A program made the translations under genes and the position numbers. This document shows positions 25,820 to 35,470 of a DNA stretch of 64,000 bases, one piece after another. Within the stretch, counting starts at the first letter, position 1. Each line of letters opens with the position of its first letter. The notes below the pieces were generated by a model. It was given only the letters and a program-made list of their open reading frames with translations. It ran no database searches and was not told the DNA's origin. Origin of the DNA: UBA668 sp043721915 (GTDB lineage: Bacteria > Actinomycetota > Acidimicrobiia > Acidimicrobiales > Ilumatobacteraceae); assembly GCA_043721915.1 (NCBI GenBank), contig JAYSPV010000005.1:1-64000 (forward strand), read 5' to 3'.

Positions 25820-27939
25820 CGGGCTTCTTCCAGTTCGGTGGCATCAGCCGGATCGGCGTCGTACGCATCTCCGCCATCGGGCGTCACCTCGATGACGGCG
25901 GCCGGCGCATCGACTCGCTGCCCGGTGACCAACCGAACAATCACGTCGCGCAGCTTCACCCAGAGACCGCCGAGGCCCCCGGGCAGCACCAGCAGCACCA
26001 GGAGGACGCCGAAGCCGGTGGAGAGCAGTTGCCACGCCTGATCGCGGATGAACCACCTCGTGCCGTACAGGTAGAGCGCCCCGAGGAAGGCGCCACCCAG
26101 CGAACCGAGCCCACCGATCACGGCGCTGGTGAACACGTTGAAGCTGTCGCCTGTGCCGAAGCTGGCGACGGAGAACTGCCCGGACTGGTGGACGTAGAGC
26201 GCTCCGCCGATTCCGGCCACGAAACCAGAGATCACGAACGCCGTGAGCTTGGCGCGAACGACGCCGACCGAGAAGCTCTGCGCAGCGCGCTCGTTCTCAC
26301 GGATGGCGATGATGACCCGACCGGTACGGGACCGCCGGACCCCGCGCAGTCCGACGTACACGATGACGAGCACTGCGAGCGAGAAGAAGTAGAAGCGCGT
26401 GGGCGTATAGAGGTCGAATCGACCGAGGATCGGCGACCGCTCGAAGCGGCTCTCCGGCTTCGGGAACCAGCCGAAGTAGCGATCGTTGAGCAGCCACGAC
26501 TGCGTGGCCAGGCCAAGGGCAAACGTCGTCACGGCGAGGTACAGGCCACGCAGGCGCAAGGCGGGCACACCAACGGCGAACGCGGCGACTCCACCCGCAA
26601 GTCCGCCGATGATGACTGCAACCGTGATGTCGACATGCCAGCGAGCGGTGGCGGTGGCACTGGCTGCTGCGCCGATGCCGACGATCGCCATCTGGCCGAG
26701 TGAGACCTGACCTGCCCATCCCGTGAGCACCACCAGCGACATGCCGATGATGGCGAACGCAATCAACGTGGAGGCCTTGATCACGTTGCCCACACCGAGC
26801 AACGCCGGCAACGCGACCACGCCCATCACCGCCACGGCAGACAACGTCCACTTGATCGTCACGACCCACTCGTTGCTCGCGAGATGTGCCGGCAGCGGCC
26901 GCACCTCGTCGGCGCCGCGCCAACTGCTCGTGGCATCGTTGTCGCGACGCGAACTGCTCGATCGCTGAGCGAGGAGTGCGACGAACATCGCCGCGGCCAT
27001 GATCGGATAGGCGGCGTTGGGTGAATCAGCGTTGTTCTGCACCCCGAACTCGAGCAGCTTCAACGCGATCGCGGCCGCGGCGATGATGCCGAGGCGTTCC
27101 ATCCGTCCGATCACCAGCGCGGCGAGCGCGATCAGCAACGTGGGGAGGCCCTCCGCGAAACCCAGTGGAACGCCGGTGATGCCACTGCGCAGGAACAGCG
27201 CGAGGAACGCCAGCCCGGCGGCCAACATCCACACGACGGTGTTGAGGCGGGCGACAGGGATGCCGAGCATCGCGGCACGGTCGCTGCGCTCGGCAGACGC
27301 CCGGATGGCGACACCGAGCCGGCTGCGGTTGAGGAACCACGCGACGAACGCCAGGGCGAGCGGGGCGACGATCATCGCGATGATGTCGTTGCCGCCGAGG
27401 ATGAACTTGCTGTTGTCGGGCTTCCACGGTGGCATCACCGGCGACAGCGTGAGCTTCCAGTCCAACGGCGACTTCAGGCGTTCGCTCGCCAGGTTCTTGC
27501 CCCACCAGCGAGGCACGAGAAGGCCCAGCAGCACCAGCAACTGGGTGACACCAAGAGTGGCCACCATCAGCACCATGCGCGGCGCGTTGCGGAAACGACG
27601 CACGATCGCCATCTCCACGACGAGGCCCAACGCCAACGCGATCAGCAAGCCCACGCCCAAGCCAACGAGGTACGGCCAGTTCCAGAACAGGATGAGCGCC
27701 GCCGCGAAGCCAGCCGGAACGGTGCCCAGATCGGCCTGCGCGAAGTTGACAACCCGATTGGCGCGATAGATCAGCGCCATGCCGATGGCCAGCATTGCAG
27801 CCAGCACACCGAGCACCAGGCCGCGCACCCAGAGACCCAACGGCAGACCGAACGCGATCAGCTGAACCGCGACAATGCCCGCAATCGTGAGCATCGCCAC
27901 ATAGGTGACAAGACTGCGCTGGCCCCCCGGTCGTCGCAC
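25816..27939 (-). CDS. LivH-LivM fusion permease of a branched-chain-amino-acid-type ABC transporter
   Basis: This 707-residue protein fuses both permease subunits. The N-terminal half (about 1-320) is LivH-like with MALIYRANRVVNFAQADLG. The C-terminal half (about 370-670) is LivM-like with VLTGWAGQVSLGQMAIVGIG and the coupling-helix region AIRENERAAQSFSVGV. About 16-18 hydrophobic segments are visible. The acidic C-terminal tail is probably cytoplasmic. It is the first gene of the operon and overlaps the MFS-ATPase fusion gene by 4 nt. Fused LivH/LivM proteins occur in actinobacteria; the substrate here is not determined. Confidence 0.9.
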   Translation of the reverse strand: MRRPGGQRSLVTYVAMLTIAGIVAVQLIAFGLPLGLWVRGLVLGVLAAMLAIGMALIYRANRVVNFAQADLGTVPAGFAAALILFWNWPYLVGLGVGLLIALALGLVVEMAIVRRFRNAPRMVLMVATLGVTQLLVLLGLLVPRWWGKNLASERLKSPLDWKLTLSPVMPPWKPDNSKFILGGNDIIAMIVAPLALAFVAWFLNRSRLGVAIRASAERSDRAAMLGIPVARLNTVVWMLAAGLAFLALFLRSGITGVPLGFAEGLPTLLIALAALVIGRMERLGIIAAAAIALKLLEFGVQNNADSPNAAYPIMAAAMFVALLAQRSSSSRRDNDATSSWRGADEVRPLPAHLASNEWVVTIKWTLSAVAVMGVVALPALLGVGNVIKASTLIAFAIIGMSLVVLTGWAGQVSLGQMAIVGIGAAASATATARWHVDITVAVIIGGLAGGVAAFAVGVPALRLRGLYLAVTTFALGLATQSWLLNDRYFGWFPKPESRFERSPILGRFDLYTPTRFYFFSLAVLVIVYVGLRGVRRSRTGRVIIAIRENERAAQSFSVGVVRAKLTAFVISGFVAGIGGALYVHQSGQFSVASFGTGDSFNVFTSAVIGGLGSLGGAFLGALYLYGTRWFIRDQAWQLLSTGFGVLLVLLVLPGGLGGLWVKLRDVIVRLVTGQRVDAPAAVIEVTPDGGDAYDADPADATELEEAR

Positions 27940-28077
27940 GACGGCGACCGTACCGCGTCAGAACCTCGCCGCGTGTACCGAGCACCAGAGCCGCGGCAGC
28001 CCCATCGGTAGCCCACGAGGGCGCCATCCCCGGGGCGACTTGTCTCGCGGCCGATCACTGGGCAGGCTGTACCCACC

Positions 28078-28623
28078 ATGAGTACTCCCCCCGTTGCTCG
28101 CCGTTCGTTCGTGGCGCGCTGCCTGCTCGTCGCCGTCGTCGCGCTGGTGCCGCTCGCCTGCAAGAGCGACCGCTCGGCCATCACCACCACGGTCGCGCCC
28201 ACCACGACGTCCACCACATCGACGTCCACCACCACATCGACCACCACCACGACGCTGGCGCCCACCACGACGACGACCGAACCACTGATCACCCAGCCGG
28301 GCGTGGTCAAGGTGGCAAATGCGTCAGGCATCGACGGGGCAGCCGCCGCACTCACGGGTGACCTCGCAGCACTGGGCTTCGACACACGAGACGGCACCAA
28401 CGCGGCAGGCGTCGACAAGGACCTCGACACGAGCAAGATCTACGTCATCGCCGGTAGCGAGCCGGTTGCGGAATCGATCAGCAGGCTGATGGGCGGCCTC
28501 ACCATCGAACGAATGCCGACACCGGCGTGGATCAGGGACGGCACGGACGGTCTCGGGGACGCAACGGTGTTGGTGATGCTGGGCCACGATCTGGCTGGCA
28601 CGCGCCTGGCCGACATACGGTAA
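28078..28623 (+). CDS. LytR_C-domain lipoprotein
   Basis: This 181-residue protein has a lipoprotein signal (lipobox VPLAC), a linker made almost only of Thr with some Pro/Ser (about 36-70), and a C-terminal LytR cell-envelope C-terminal-like domain. That domain starts VVKVANASGIDGAAAALTG and ends with ATVLVMLGHDLAG. The domain is usually found after LytR-CpsA-Psr enzymes or alone on lipoproteins; its function is not known. It diverges from the transporter operon. Confidence 0.78.
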   Translation: MSTPPVARRSFVARCLLVAVVALVPLACKSDRSAITTTVAPTTTSTTSTSTTTSTTTTTLAPTTTTTEPLITQPGVVKVANASGIDGAAAALTGDLAALGFDTRDGTNAAGVDKDLDTSKIYVIAGSEPVAESISRLMGGLTIERMPTPAWIRDGTDGLGDATVLVMLGHDLAGTRLADIR

Positions 28624-28661
28624 GCGGCTGCCGGCGACCGGCCCGGCGTAGCCTCTGGCCC

Positions 28662-29540
28662 GTGGCGAAGCAGTCGTGGACGATGCACCCGAAGCTGGTG
28701 CAGGTGCGTAGCCGTAGCGCTACGGTCAACGTGCTCGTGCGCGCAATCGACAGCTTTCGCGTGCACCGCACCGGCCGCAACGCGACGCTGGTCGCTCACT
28801 ACGGCTTCCTTTCCGTGTTCCCGCTACTGCTGGTGTTCACCACCGTGCTCGGTTTCGTGCTCGAGAGCCGGCCGAGGGTGCGCGAGAGCATCATCGACTC
28901 GGCGTTCGGTCGCGTTCCGATCATCGGCCACCAGTTGCAGACCAACCCCAGCGAACTGAAGGGCAACGCCGCCGTGCTGGTACTCGGCTTGCTGCTGGCG
29001 CTGTGGGCCGGAATGCGCGCGTTCAACGCCATGCAGTTGGCGCTCGACGACATCGCCGACATCCCGCTCGATGAGCGCCCCAACCTGCTCCGTACGCGCG
29101 GCCGCTCGCTACTGGGAATCGCGATCGTGGGCATCTCGCAAGTCGCTGCGGCGACGCTCACGGGCTTCATCGGCGTCACCGGAGTGCGCGGCCTGGTCAA
29201 GATCGGGTTCGCGCTCTCGGCGGTGTTGGTCAACACTGCGGTGCTCGCAGCCGTGTACCGCTGGTTGTGCGTGCGCAGGCAGGCCTGGCGCCAGGTCGCG
29301 CCAGGGGCTGTCGCCGGTGGCATTGCGTTCGCCGTCCTGCAGGTCACTGGCGCCGCCATCGTCGGCCGTTCGATCGCCAAGGCCTCGCCTGTGTACGGCA
29401 CGTTCGCGTCGGTGATCGGCCTCATCACGTGGCTCGGCCTGCACGCCACCATCGCGTTGTTGGGCGCCGAGCTGAACGGAGTCCTCCCGGCCCGCCGCTA
29501 CCAGCCGAGCGAGCCCGCTCAGCTCACACCCGACGCGTGA
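28662..29540 (+). CDS. YihY/BrkB-family membrane protein
   Basis: This roughly 292-residue protein has six predicted transmembrane helices and YihY/BrkB motifs: the N-terminal THxxS/HYGFLSVFPLLLVFTTVLGF segment, and SPVYGTFASVIGLITWLGLH before the last helix. The GTG at 28662 is the likely start; an ATG at 28683 is the alternative. Despite the old name, RNase BN activity is not associated with this family. It lies 38 nt after the LytR_C lipoprotein gene and may be cotranscribed. Confidence 0.82.
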   Translation: MAKQSWTMHPKLVQVRSRSATVNVLVRAIDSFRVHRTGRNATLVAHYGFLSVFPLLLVFTTVLGFVLESRPRVRESIIDSAFGRVPIIGHQLQTNPSELKGNAAVLVLGLLLALWAGMRAFNAMQLALDDIADIPLDERPNLLRTRGRSLLGIAIVGISQVAAATLTGFIGVTGVRGLVKIGFALSAVLVNTAVLAAVYRWLCVRRQAWRQVAPGAVAGGIAFAVLQVTGAAIVGRSIAKASPVYGTFASVIGLITWLGLHATIALLGAELNGVLPARRYQPSEPAQLTPDA

Positions 29541-29571
29541 TCCGAAGTGGTCGAGCCGCTGGGAGCGCCAT

Positions 29572-30045
29572 TCAGGCTTCGACGACGTGCGCGATGCGCT
29601 CGAGCGTCTTGGTCATCGAGTCGATGGTCTTGGAGCGCAGGCCGCGCACCGCCCACGGTTGGCGCTCCTGGCTGATGTCCCAGCTTTCGCGCACCAGCGT
29701 GTCGTCACCCTCCGGCACCAGTTCGTAGCGCCAGATGCGACCACCGATGAACCACGCCATCACGGTTTGGGTGGGGCGCGGCTGCCAGGCGATGCGCGTG
29801 TTCTCCTCGAACTCGATCACCGTGTTCTCCATCGTGTAGCCGATGCCCATCTTCATCGACATCCCGAACTTCGAGCCCTTCGAGAGGCGCTGCGAACCAT
29901 CCGGGCTGCCCTTCACCGTGCCTGAACCGTCGATCTCCTGATGGCGTGACGGGTCGGCGAGCAGATCGAAGATGGCAGCAGCCGGCGCGTGGATCACCCG
30001 TTCGACAGTGGCGACGTTGCGGGTGGAATCAGGCGTTTCAGGCAT
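29572..30045 (-). CDS. SRPBCC-family (polyketide cyclase/START-like) protein
   Basis: This 157-residue protein has the SRPBCC fold pattern: an opening strand with VERVIHAPAAAIFDLLADPS, an internal region with YTMENTVIEFEENTRIAWQP and a long C-terminal helix (KTIDSMTKTLERIAHVVE). The ATG at 30045 is chosen over one ten codons earlier. Such proteins bind hydrophobic ligands; none can be assigned. It diverges from the M15 peptidase gene. Confidence 0.82.
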   Translation of the reverse strand: MPETPDSTRNVATVERVIHAPAAAIFDLLADPSRHQEIDGSGTVKGSPDGSQRLSKGSKFGMSMKMGIGYTMENTVIEFEENTRIAWQPRPTQTVMAWFIGGRIWRYELVPEGDDTLVRESWDISQERQPWAVRGLRSKTIDSMTKTLERIAHVVEA

Positions 30046-30123
30046 GTGTCGGCCAACCGGCACGACATGTGGCACATTCCCGATTGTGTCAAGATGTGGC
30101 GCGGACGTGCCGATACCTCATCG

Positions 30124-32388
30124 ATGCCCACGGTCACTCGACGATTCCTTGCGCTCTGTCTCGCCTCCGTGGTGGCCAGTAGCGGCCTGTACACGCTCGC
30201 CGCACCGGCGAGCGCCGAAGCCGAATCGACCCCGTGGACGCTCCCGACAGCTCCTCCCAAGTGCGCGACCACACAGATCAACACCGGAGATGTTGCCAAC
30301 TGCATCATTCTTGCCGGTCCGGGCAACCCTGAGACTCGTGGCTGGCCGACGCCGCCGTTCCCCGAGGCCTCGGTCGGCGAGGTGATCCCATGGGTCGACC
30401 TCGCCAAGGGCGCCACCGGCACCCTGGTACAGAAGGTACAAACGGCGCTGATCGCGAACGGGGCGACCATCGTGGCCGACGGCCAGTTCGGAGCTCTGAC
30501 CGAGGCGGCCGTCAAGAGCTTCCAGGCGGCCAAGTCGCTGCCGGCGACCGGCATCGTCGACCAAGCCACGGCCGACATGCTCGGTGTGAAGAACACCGGC
30601 CCGGGCACCTTCCCGTCGGCCGGCTGGAAGTGGCTGGGCTGGGGCTACAACGGCTCTGCAGCGCTCGCCAACTGGGAGATGCTGCTGACGCGCAACCAGT
30701 CGCAGATCGGCTCGATCAAGGCGGGGCAGCTGCGCGGCTTCGCAGACGCCTTGCCGCTGTTCGAGGGATTCCTGGCCGAGATCCAGGCCAAGGGCTACGT
30801 CATCGGCGACGCCGGGATGTACGTGTTCCGGTGCACCGCGAGCAGCCGCAAGGACTGCGCCGGGCTCTCGCGCAGCAGCCTGTCGAACCATTCGTACGGG
30901 CTGGCGCTCGACATCAACACGACGAAGAACCCACTCAAGACCTACTACGGGCTGAACGGCGCCTCTGCCTGCGCCACCCCGATCCTCACCGACATGCCAC
31001 GGTGGGTCGTGCAGACCGGTGAGAAGTGGGGTCTGTACTGGGGAGGTTACGGCTGGAGCAGCGGATGCTCGTCGCCGTCCCAGGTGAAGTCGTCGGCCAG
31101 CCGCGATCCGATGCACTTCGAGTTCAGCGGCACCGTCGCACAGGCACAGGCGATCCTCGCCCGCAACGTCGGCACCGGGAACTGCTTCAACGTCGCCAAC
31201 ACCGCAGGTGTCATCACGTCGAAGTGCTTCGGCCGGACAGAGATCCCCGGTGCAGGAACTCGCGTCGTCGTCAGCACTCAGGCACCTGCCGGCGCCACCG
31301 CCGCTTTGGTCAACATCACCACGACGGCGGCAGCCACCGGCTACATCACCGCCGAAGGGTGTGGCGCCGCTCCCGACACGAGTCGCCCATGGTCGAACGG
31401 CAACCCGCGGCCTGGCCGCGCCGTTGGATCCGCAGCGATCGTGCCACTCGATACTCAGGGCAGGTTCTGCATCTACCAGTCGGCGGCCGCGCACACGATC
31501 GTCGACGTGCAGGGCTTCTTCGCCCCCGCGGCCGCTTCCCCCAACGGCACGCTCTTCACACCGGTCGATCTCGTGCGCACGACCGACACTCGCAGGATGC
31601 CGTTCTGCCTCGCCACGGGCGAGTGCTTCACCTCCGGCCCGCCACCGCAGGGTGCCGAGGTCGTCAACGTCGCGGCTGCGCCGGTGGACGCGGTGGCAAC
31701 CGTCGCCAATCTCACGGTCACCGCACCGGTCGGCGGCGGCTACCTCACTGCCGACACGTGCGCGTCACTCGCCCCGGGGCCGCAGGCACGCAGCAACGTC
31801 AACTTCGCCGGTGGCGACACCGTCGCCAACCTCGCCGTGGTGCCCTCGACGGCCACTGACCAGGGCGCGCAGTTCTGCACGTACTCGCCCAACCTGCTGC
31901 ACGAAGTGATCGATGTGCGCGGCTTCTTCGGCCCGGTGGCCCAGGGCGGGCTGGGCTACACCGCGCTCACGCCCAGCCGTGTCGTCGACAGCCGCAAATG
32001 CTGGAGCGATCCGATCACCAACGTCCAGCGCTGCGGCCTGGTGAATGCTGCGGGGAGCATCGTGCGCATGCGAGCACCCGCCGGCGCGAACGTCGTCGTC
32101 GTGAACCTGACCACTGTCAACGCGGCCGCAAGTGGATCAGTCACCGCGGACGCATGCACATCGCTGAAGCCCGGGCCGCAGGCCAACTCGAACCTCAACG
32201 TTGTCGTCGGTGCAGCGGTGTCGAACCTGGCCTTCGTGCCAGTCGCGGCCGATGGCACGTACTGCGTCTACATGTCGTCTCAGATGCACCTCGTCGTCGA
32301 TCTGATCGGTACGTTCAGCCCCGCTGGCCCTCTGCGCTTCTCGCCGGTCACACCGGTTCGGGTACACGACTCGCGCCCACCGGCGTGA
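30124..32388 (+). CDS. Exported M15-type D,D-carboxypeptidase with peptidoglycan-binding domain and three C-terminal repeats
   Basis: The 754-residue product has a signal peptide (about 1-31, ending PASAEA). A PG_binding_1 domain follows at about 90-155 (ADGQFGALTEAAVKSFQAA), and a peptidase M15/VanY-like domain at about 195-345 with zinc ligands H256 and D263 in SNHSYGLALDI and H331 in DPMHFEF. Residues about 350-754 form three repeats of roughly 130 residues, each ending near a GFFxP or GTFSP motif and a DTR/DSR motif (PVDLVRTTDTR, PSRVVDSRK, PVRVHDSRPP). The repeats probably bind the wall or surface glycans. The ATG at 30124 is set by the signal peptide. The 3' end overlaps the GH3 gene by 41 nt. 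Confidence 0.85.
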   Translation: MPTVTRRFLALCLASVVASSGLYTLAAPASAEAESTPWTLPTAPPKCATTQINTGDVANCIILAGPGNPETRGWPTPPFPEASVGEVIPWVDLAKGATGTLVQKVQTALIANGATIVADGQFGALTEAAVKSFQAAKSLPATGIVDQATADMLGVKNTGPGTFPSAGWKWLGWGYNGSAALANWEMLLTRNQSQIGSIKAGQLRGFADALPLFEGFLAEIQAKGYVIGDAGMYVFRCTASSRKDCAGLSRSSLSNHSYGLALDINTTKNPLKTYYGLNGASACATPILTDMPRWVVQTGEKWGLYWGGYGWSSGCSSPSQVKSSASRDPMHFEFSGTVAQAQAILARNVGTGNCFNVANTAGVITSKCFGRTEIPGAGTRVVVSTQAPAGATAALVNITTTAAATGYITAEGCGAAPDTSRPWSNGNPRPGRAVGSAAIVPLDTQGRFCIYQSAAAHTIVDVQGFFAPAAASPNGTLFTPVDLVRTTDTRRMPFCLATGECFTSGPPPQGAEVVNVAAAPVDAVATVANLTVTAPVGGGYLTADTCASLAPGPQARSNVNFAGGDTVANLAVVPSTATDQGAQFCTYSPNLLHEVIDVRGFFGPVAQGGLGYTALTPSRVVDSRKCWSDPITNVQRCGLVNAAGSIVRMRAPAGANVVVVNLTTVNAAASGSVTADACTSLKPGPQANSNLNVVVGAAVSNLAFVPVAADGTYCVYMSSQMHLVVDLIGTFSPAGPLRFSPVTPVRVHDSRPPA

Positions 32389-34744
32389 GGTCGCGAGACG
32401 AGAAGCCGGCGACCAGCCGGTACTCCCCCGGGGCAACCACCCAACGGTGCGTGGTCGGCGACCACTGAGCGAACGCTCGAGTGTCGAGATGGATCGTCGC
32501 GCTGGCCAACCCGCCCGCAGGCGCGTCGACCTGCGCGAAGCCTTGCAGCGTGCGCTCTGGCCGACCGGGTGACGCGTCGGGCGACTCGACGTACAGCTGG
32601 ACAACGGTGCGCCCCGGCCGTTCGCCGGTGTTGCGCACCGGGACCGAGACAGTGATGCCGGTGGCTATGTCGCCGACCAACGTGGCACCGGGCGCCATCG
32701 CCCATGTCGTGTACCCGAGACCGAAGCCGAACGGGAAGGCGGGCTCGGTGCCGTGGGCGTCGTACCAGCGGTGGCCGATCAGCAGGCCTTCGCCGTAGGG
32801 CATGTGGTCGTTCACGCCGGGGTAGAAGCCGAACGCGGGCGTGTCCTGCAGCCGCCGCGGGATGGTGATCGGTAGGCGGCCGCCGGGTTCGGCCTCGCCG
32901 AACAGCATCGCAGCGAGCGCGGCACCGAACTCCTCGCCGGGAAACCACACCTGCAGCACTGCCGCGACGTCGTCGAGCCACGGCATCGTCACCGGCGAGC
33001 CGGCGTTGATGACGACCACCGTGTTCGGGTTGGCCGCGGCCACACGGCGCACCAGTTCGTCCTGCGCGCCCGGCAGGCCCATCGAGTCGCGGTCCTCGCC
33101 CTCGGTCTCCCAGTCGGCGTTCGTGCCGACGATCACCACGGCGACCTCGGCTGCGGCCGCGGCGGCGATCGCACGCTCCATCGCATCGTCGTTCGCCGGT
33201 GCCTCGGCCCCGACCAGCAGGCCGCGCAATTGCGAACGTTCCTGCACCTCCATCTGCACCGACACCTCGCGACGGACGCCTGCCTCGCACGGCACGCTCA
33301 CCCGGATCTCCTGGTTGCCGAGACCGAAGAACGCGCCACCGGCCTGCGGGATCGTGAGGTCGACGACGATCTCACCATCGATGCGCAGGACCGCCGAGCC
33401 GACGACGACAAGGCTCAGTTGCCAGTCGCCGGTGACGTCAGGGGTGAACGACCCGGCCAATTGCATGCCGAAGGCGGCGCGATCGATGCCCGGCGCGGGG
33501 TCGTCCATCCAGATGAAGCTGAGGCGGTCGGCGACTGCATCCGCCGTGGCCCCGTCACGCCCTGTGTAGCGGATGCGGAACTCGCCGCGCATCGGGGGCA
33601 GGCGCTTCTCGATGCTGCAGCCCGGCTCGTGCACGAAGGCGACACTGCGGCGGCTGAGCTCGGCGATCGGGCGCGACGGGCTGCTGGCGCGCACCCGTGC
33701 GCTGCCGCCGCCCTGGGCCTGGCTGCGCTCGGCGTTGGGGCCGAGCAGTGCAAGTTGCGTGGTCGGTGCGATCGGCAGTACGCCGGTGTTCTTCAGCAAC
33801 ACCGAGCCGGCGATCGCCGCACGGCGGATGACGTCGCGCGTCTGCGCAGAGTCGTCGGTGTACTCGTCGGACGGGATCTCGCCAACGCCCGACCAGACCA
33901 TCAACTGCAGCAGGCGGCGGACGGATTCGTCGACGCGCTCGACCGTGGTGCGGCCCTCGCGCACGGCAGCGAGCACGGCCTCCACCGTGCGTTCGCGAGG
34001 CGGACCGGGCATCTCCAGATCGAGGCTGGCCTCCAGCGATTCGGCGGCGGTGTGGGTGCCGAACCAGTCGCTGATCACGGCGCCGTCGAAGCCCCACTCG
34101 TGGCGCAGCACCGTGCGCAGCAGATCGGGGTGCTCGCTCGCGTACGTGCCGTTGATGCGGTTGTACGACGACATCAGCGAGCGCACGTTCGCGCCACCCT
34201 CGTTCACCGGCTTGATCGCGTGCTCGAACGGCACCAGGTAGGCCTCGCGCAGGGTGATCTCGTCGACGTCGCTGGAGATCGTGTGCCGCTCGAACTCGGT
34301 GTCGTTGCCGACGAAGTGCTTGATGCAACAGGCGACGCCGTGGTGCTGCACCCCGCGGATGTAGCCGGCCGCGATCCGCGCAGTCAGGACGGGGTCCTCG
34401 CTCATGCACTCGAAGTTGCGGCCACCGATCGGCGTGCGATGAAGGTTGACAGTGGGCGCCAGCAACACGTGGGCGCCCTTCGAGCGCGCCTCGCGACCCA
34501 GCGCCTCACCCACTTCCTCCACCAGCTCGGGGTCGAAGGTGGCGCCGAGCGCGGTGCCGCAGGGGAACGACGCCGAGGCCGGCCCCGTCCACGATGTGCC
34601 GCGCACGCCGGCGGGCCCGTCGCTCACCCGCATTGCCGGCACACCCGGCACAGCACATGTGTGCCAATTGTCGCCGCCGGCCAGCAGGCTCGCCTTCTGC
34701 TCGAGGCTCAGCGCTGCCATCACCGCGTCGATGTCGATCGTCAT
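32348..34744 (-). CDS. Glycoside hydrolase family 3 beta-glucosidase with PA14 insert
   Basis: This 798-residue enzyme starts with the GH3 (alpha/beta)8 domain: KHFVGNDTE near 142-150, and GAVISDWFGTHTAAES with D226 the likely nucleophile. A PA14-like carbohydrate-binding insert (about 390-530) interrupts the C-terminal GH3 domain, as in many bacterial beta-glucosidases. A fibronectin-III-like domain ends the chain (GRTVVQLYVESPDAS). No signal peptide is visible, so it is probably cytoplasmic and cleaves imported beta-linked oligosaccharides. It converges on the M15 peptidase gene. Confidence 0.9.
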   Translation of the reverse strand: MTIDIDAVMAALSLEQKASLLAGGDNWHTCAVPGVPAMRVSDGPAGVRGTSWTGPASASFPCGTALGATFDPELVEEVGEALGREARSKGAHVLLAPTVNLHRTPIGGRNFECMSEDPVLTARIAAGYIRGVQHHGVACCIKHFVGNDTEFERHTISSDVDEITLREAYLVPFEHAIKPVNEGGANVRSLMSSYNRINGTYASEHPDLLRTVLRHEWGFDGAVISDWFGTHTAAESLEASLDLEMPGPPRERTVEAVLAAVREGRTTVERVDESVRRLLQLMVWSGVGEIPSDEYTDDSAQTRDVIRRAAIAGSVLLKNTGVLPIAPTTQLALLGPNAERSQAQGGGSARVRASSPSRPIAELSRRSVAFVHEPGCSIEKRLPPMRGEFRIRYTGRDGATADAVADRLSFIWMDDPAPGIDRAAFGMQLAGSFTPDVTGDWQLSLVVVGSAVLRIDGEIVVDLTIPQAGGAFFGLGNQEIRVSVPCEAGVRREVSVQMEVQERSQLRGLLVGAEAPANDDAMERAIAAAAAAEVAVVIVGTNADWETEGEDRDSMGLPGAQDELVRRVAAANPNTVVVINAGSPVTMPWLDDVAAVLQVWFPGEEFGAALAAMLFGEAEPGGRLPITIPRRLQDTPAFGFYPGVNDHMPYGEGLLIGHRWYDAHGTEPAFPFGFGLGYTTWAMAPGATLVGDIATGITVSVPVRNTGERPGRTVVQLYVESPDASPGRPERTLQGFAQVDAPAGGLASATIHLDTRAFAQWSPTTHRWVVAPGEYRLVAGFSSRDLTPVGASRVPEPV

Positions 34745-34788
34745 GCCGGTCAGATTGCCAGACCCGCGCCCTCGATGTCAGCCGCAGA

Positions 34789-35397
34789 TCACACCGGGGC
34801 CCGCGCCGGGCGCGACATGACCGCCGCCACCGGTGCGCCGGCGGTGATCCGCCGCACGTGCTGGCCCCCCGAGCGCCACATCGACGCGTCGATGGCGTAG
34901 TGGTGGAGATTGAGCCCGACGAACAACATGGTTGCCGCGACATCCGCAAGAGCGAGCGACGAGGTGGAGCGGTTGAGGACCACCGGCAGGTACCGGCCGA
35001 CCAACACTCCACCCGCGATCGCACCGCCGAACACCGACAGCCACCAGTGCAACAGGCGACGCTCACCGCGCGAACGGGCCAGCCCCATCTCCGCTGGGTG
35101 CACGCACGCGAGGTACTGCAACGCGTGCGTGAGACCGATCATCGCCGCGGCACCGCCGAACGTGGGCGGCAGCACGAACCACAGTGCACCCGAGACGTAC
35201 GGCGCCCATGCGCCCATCGGCGGAAGTCGCCCCGACCAGCGTGACACACGAACGAGAGCGAGCAACACCGCCGCGACGAACCCAACGGCGACGAGTCGGG
35301 CGGCCTGCTCGACCCACTGGGGCAGCAGGCCGACACCCACGTCATATCGTCGATAAAACGCACGATTGCCGCTCGCCCACACGTCCATCAGGTCCAC
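34789..35397 (-). CDS. Membrane protein of unknown function
   Basis: The product is 202 residues with about five hydrophobic segments and a C-terminal LNLHHYAIDASMWR motif; similar His-Tyr-x-x-Asp motifs occur in several uncharacterised membrane families. The start is a GTG at 35397. The frame stays open a few codons upstream (GYGFYPIWL) before a stop, so the true N-terminus could have been longer once. It lies next to a possible carotenoid-oxygenase remnant, which suggests the region has been rearranged and this protein may be a truncated descendant. Confidence 0.55.
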   Translation of the reverse strand: MDLMDVWASGNRAFYRRYDVGVGLLPQWVEQAARLVAVGFVAAVLLALVRVSRWSGRLPPMGAWAPYVSGALWFVLPPTFGGAAAMIGLTHALQYLACVHPAEMGLARSRGERRLLHWWLSVFGGAIAGGVLVGRYLPVVLNRSTSSLALADVAATMLFVGLNLHHYAIDASMWRSGGQHVRRITAGAPVAAVMSRPARAPV

Positions 35398-35470
35398 CAG
35401 CCAGATCGGGTAGAAGCCGTAGCCAGCCGGTGGTCGAGAAGACGACGATCAGCACCGGCTCGCTGCCCTG

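Noticed and set aside
22778..26041. Plus-strand open frame of 1087 codons
   Set aside because: It is antisense to the MFS-LivF-LivG fusion, is rich in Arg/His/Glu low-complexity sequence and has no domain. High GC makes such shadow frames common.
30118..31494. Minus-strand open frame of 458 codons
   Set aside because: Antisense to the M15 peptidase, which has a signal peptide and zinc ligands in the other frame.
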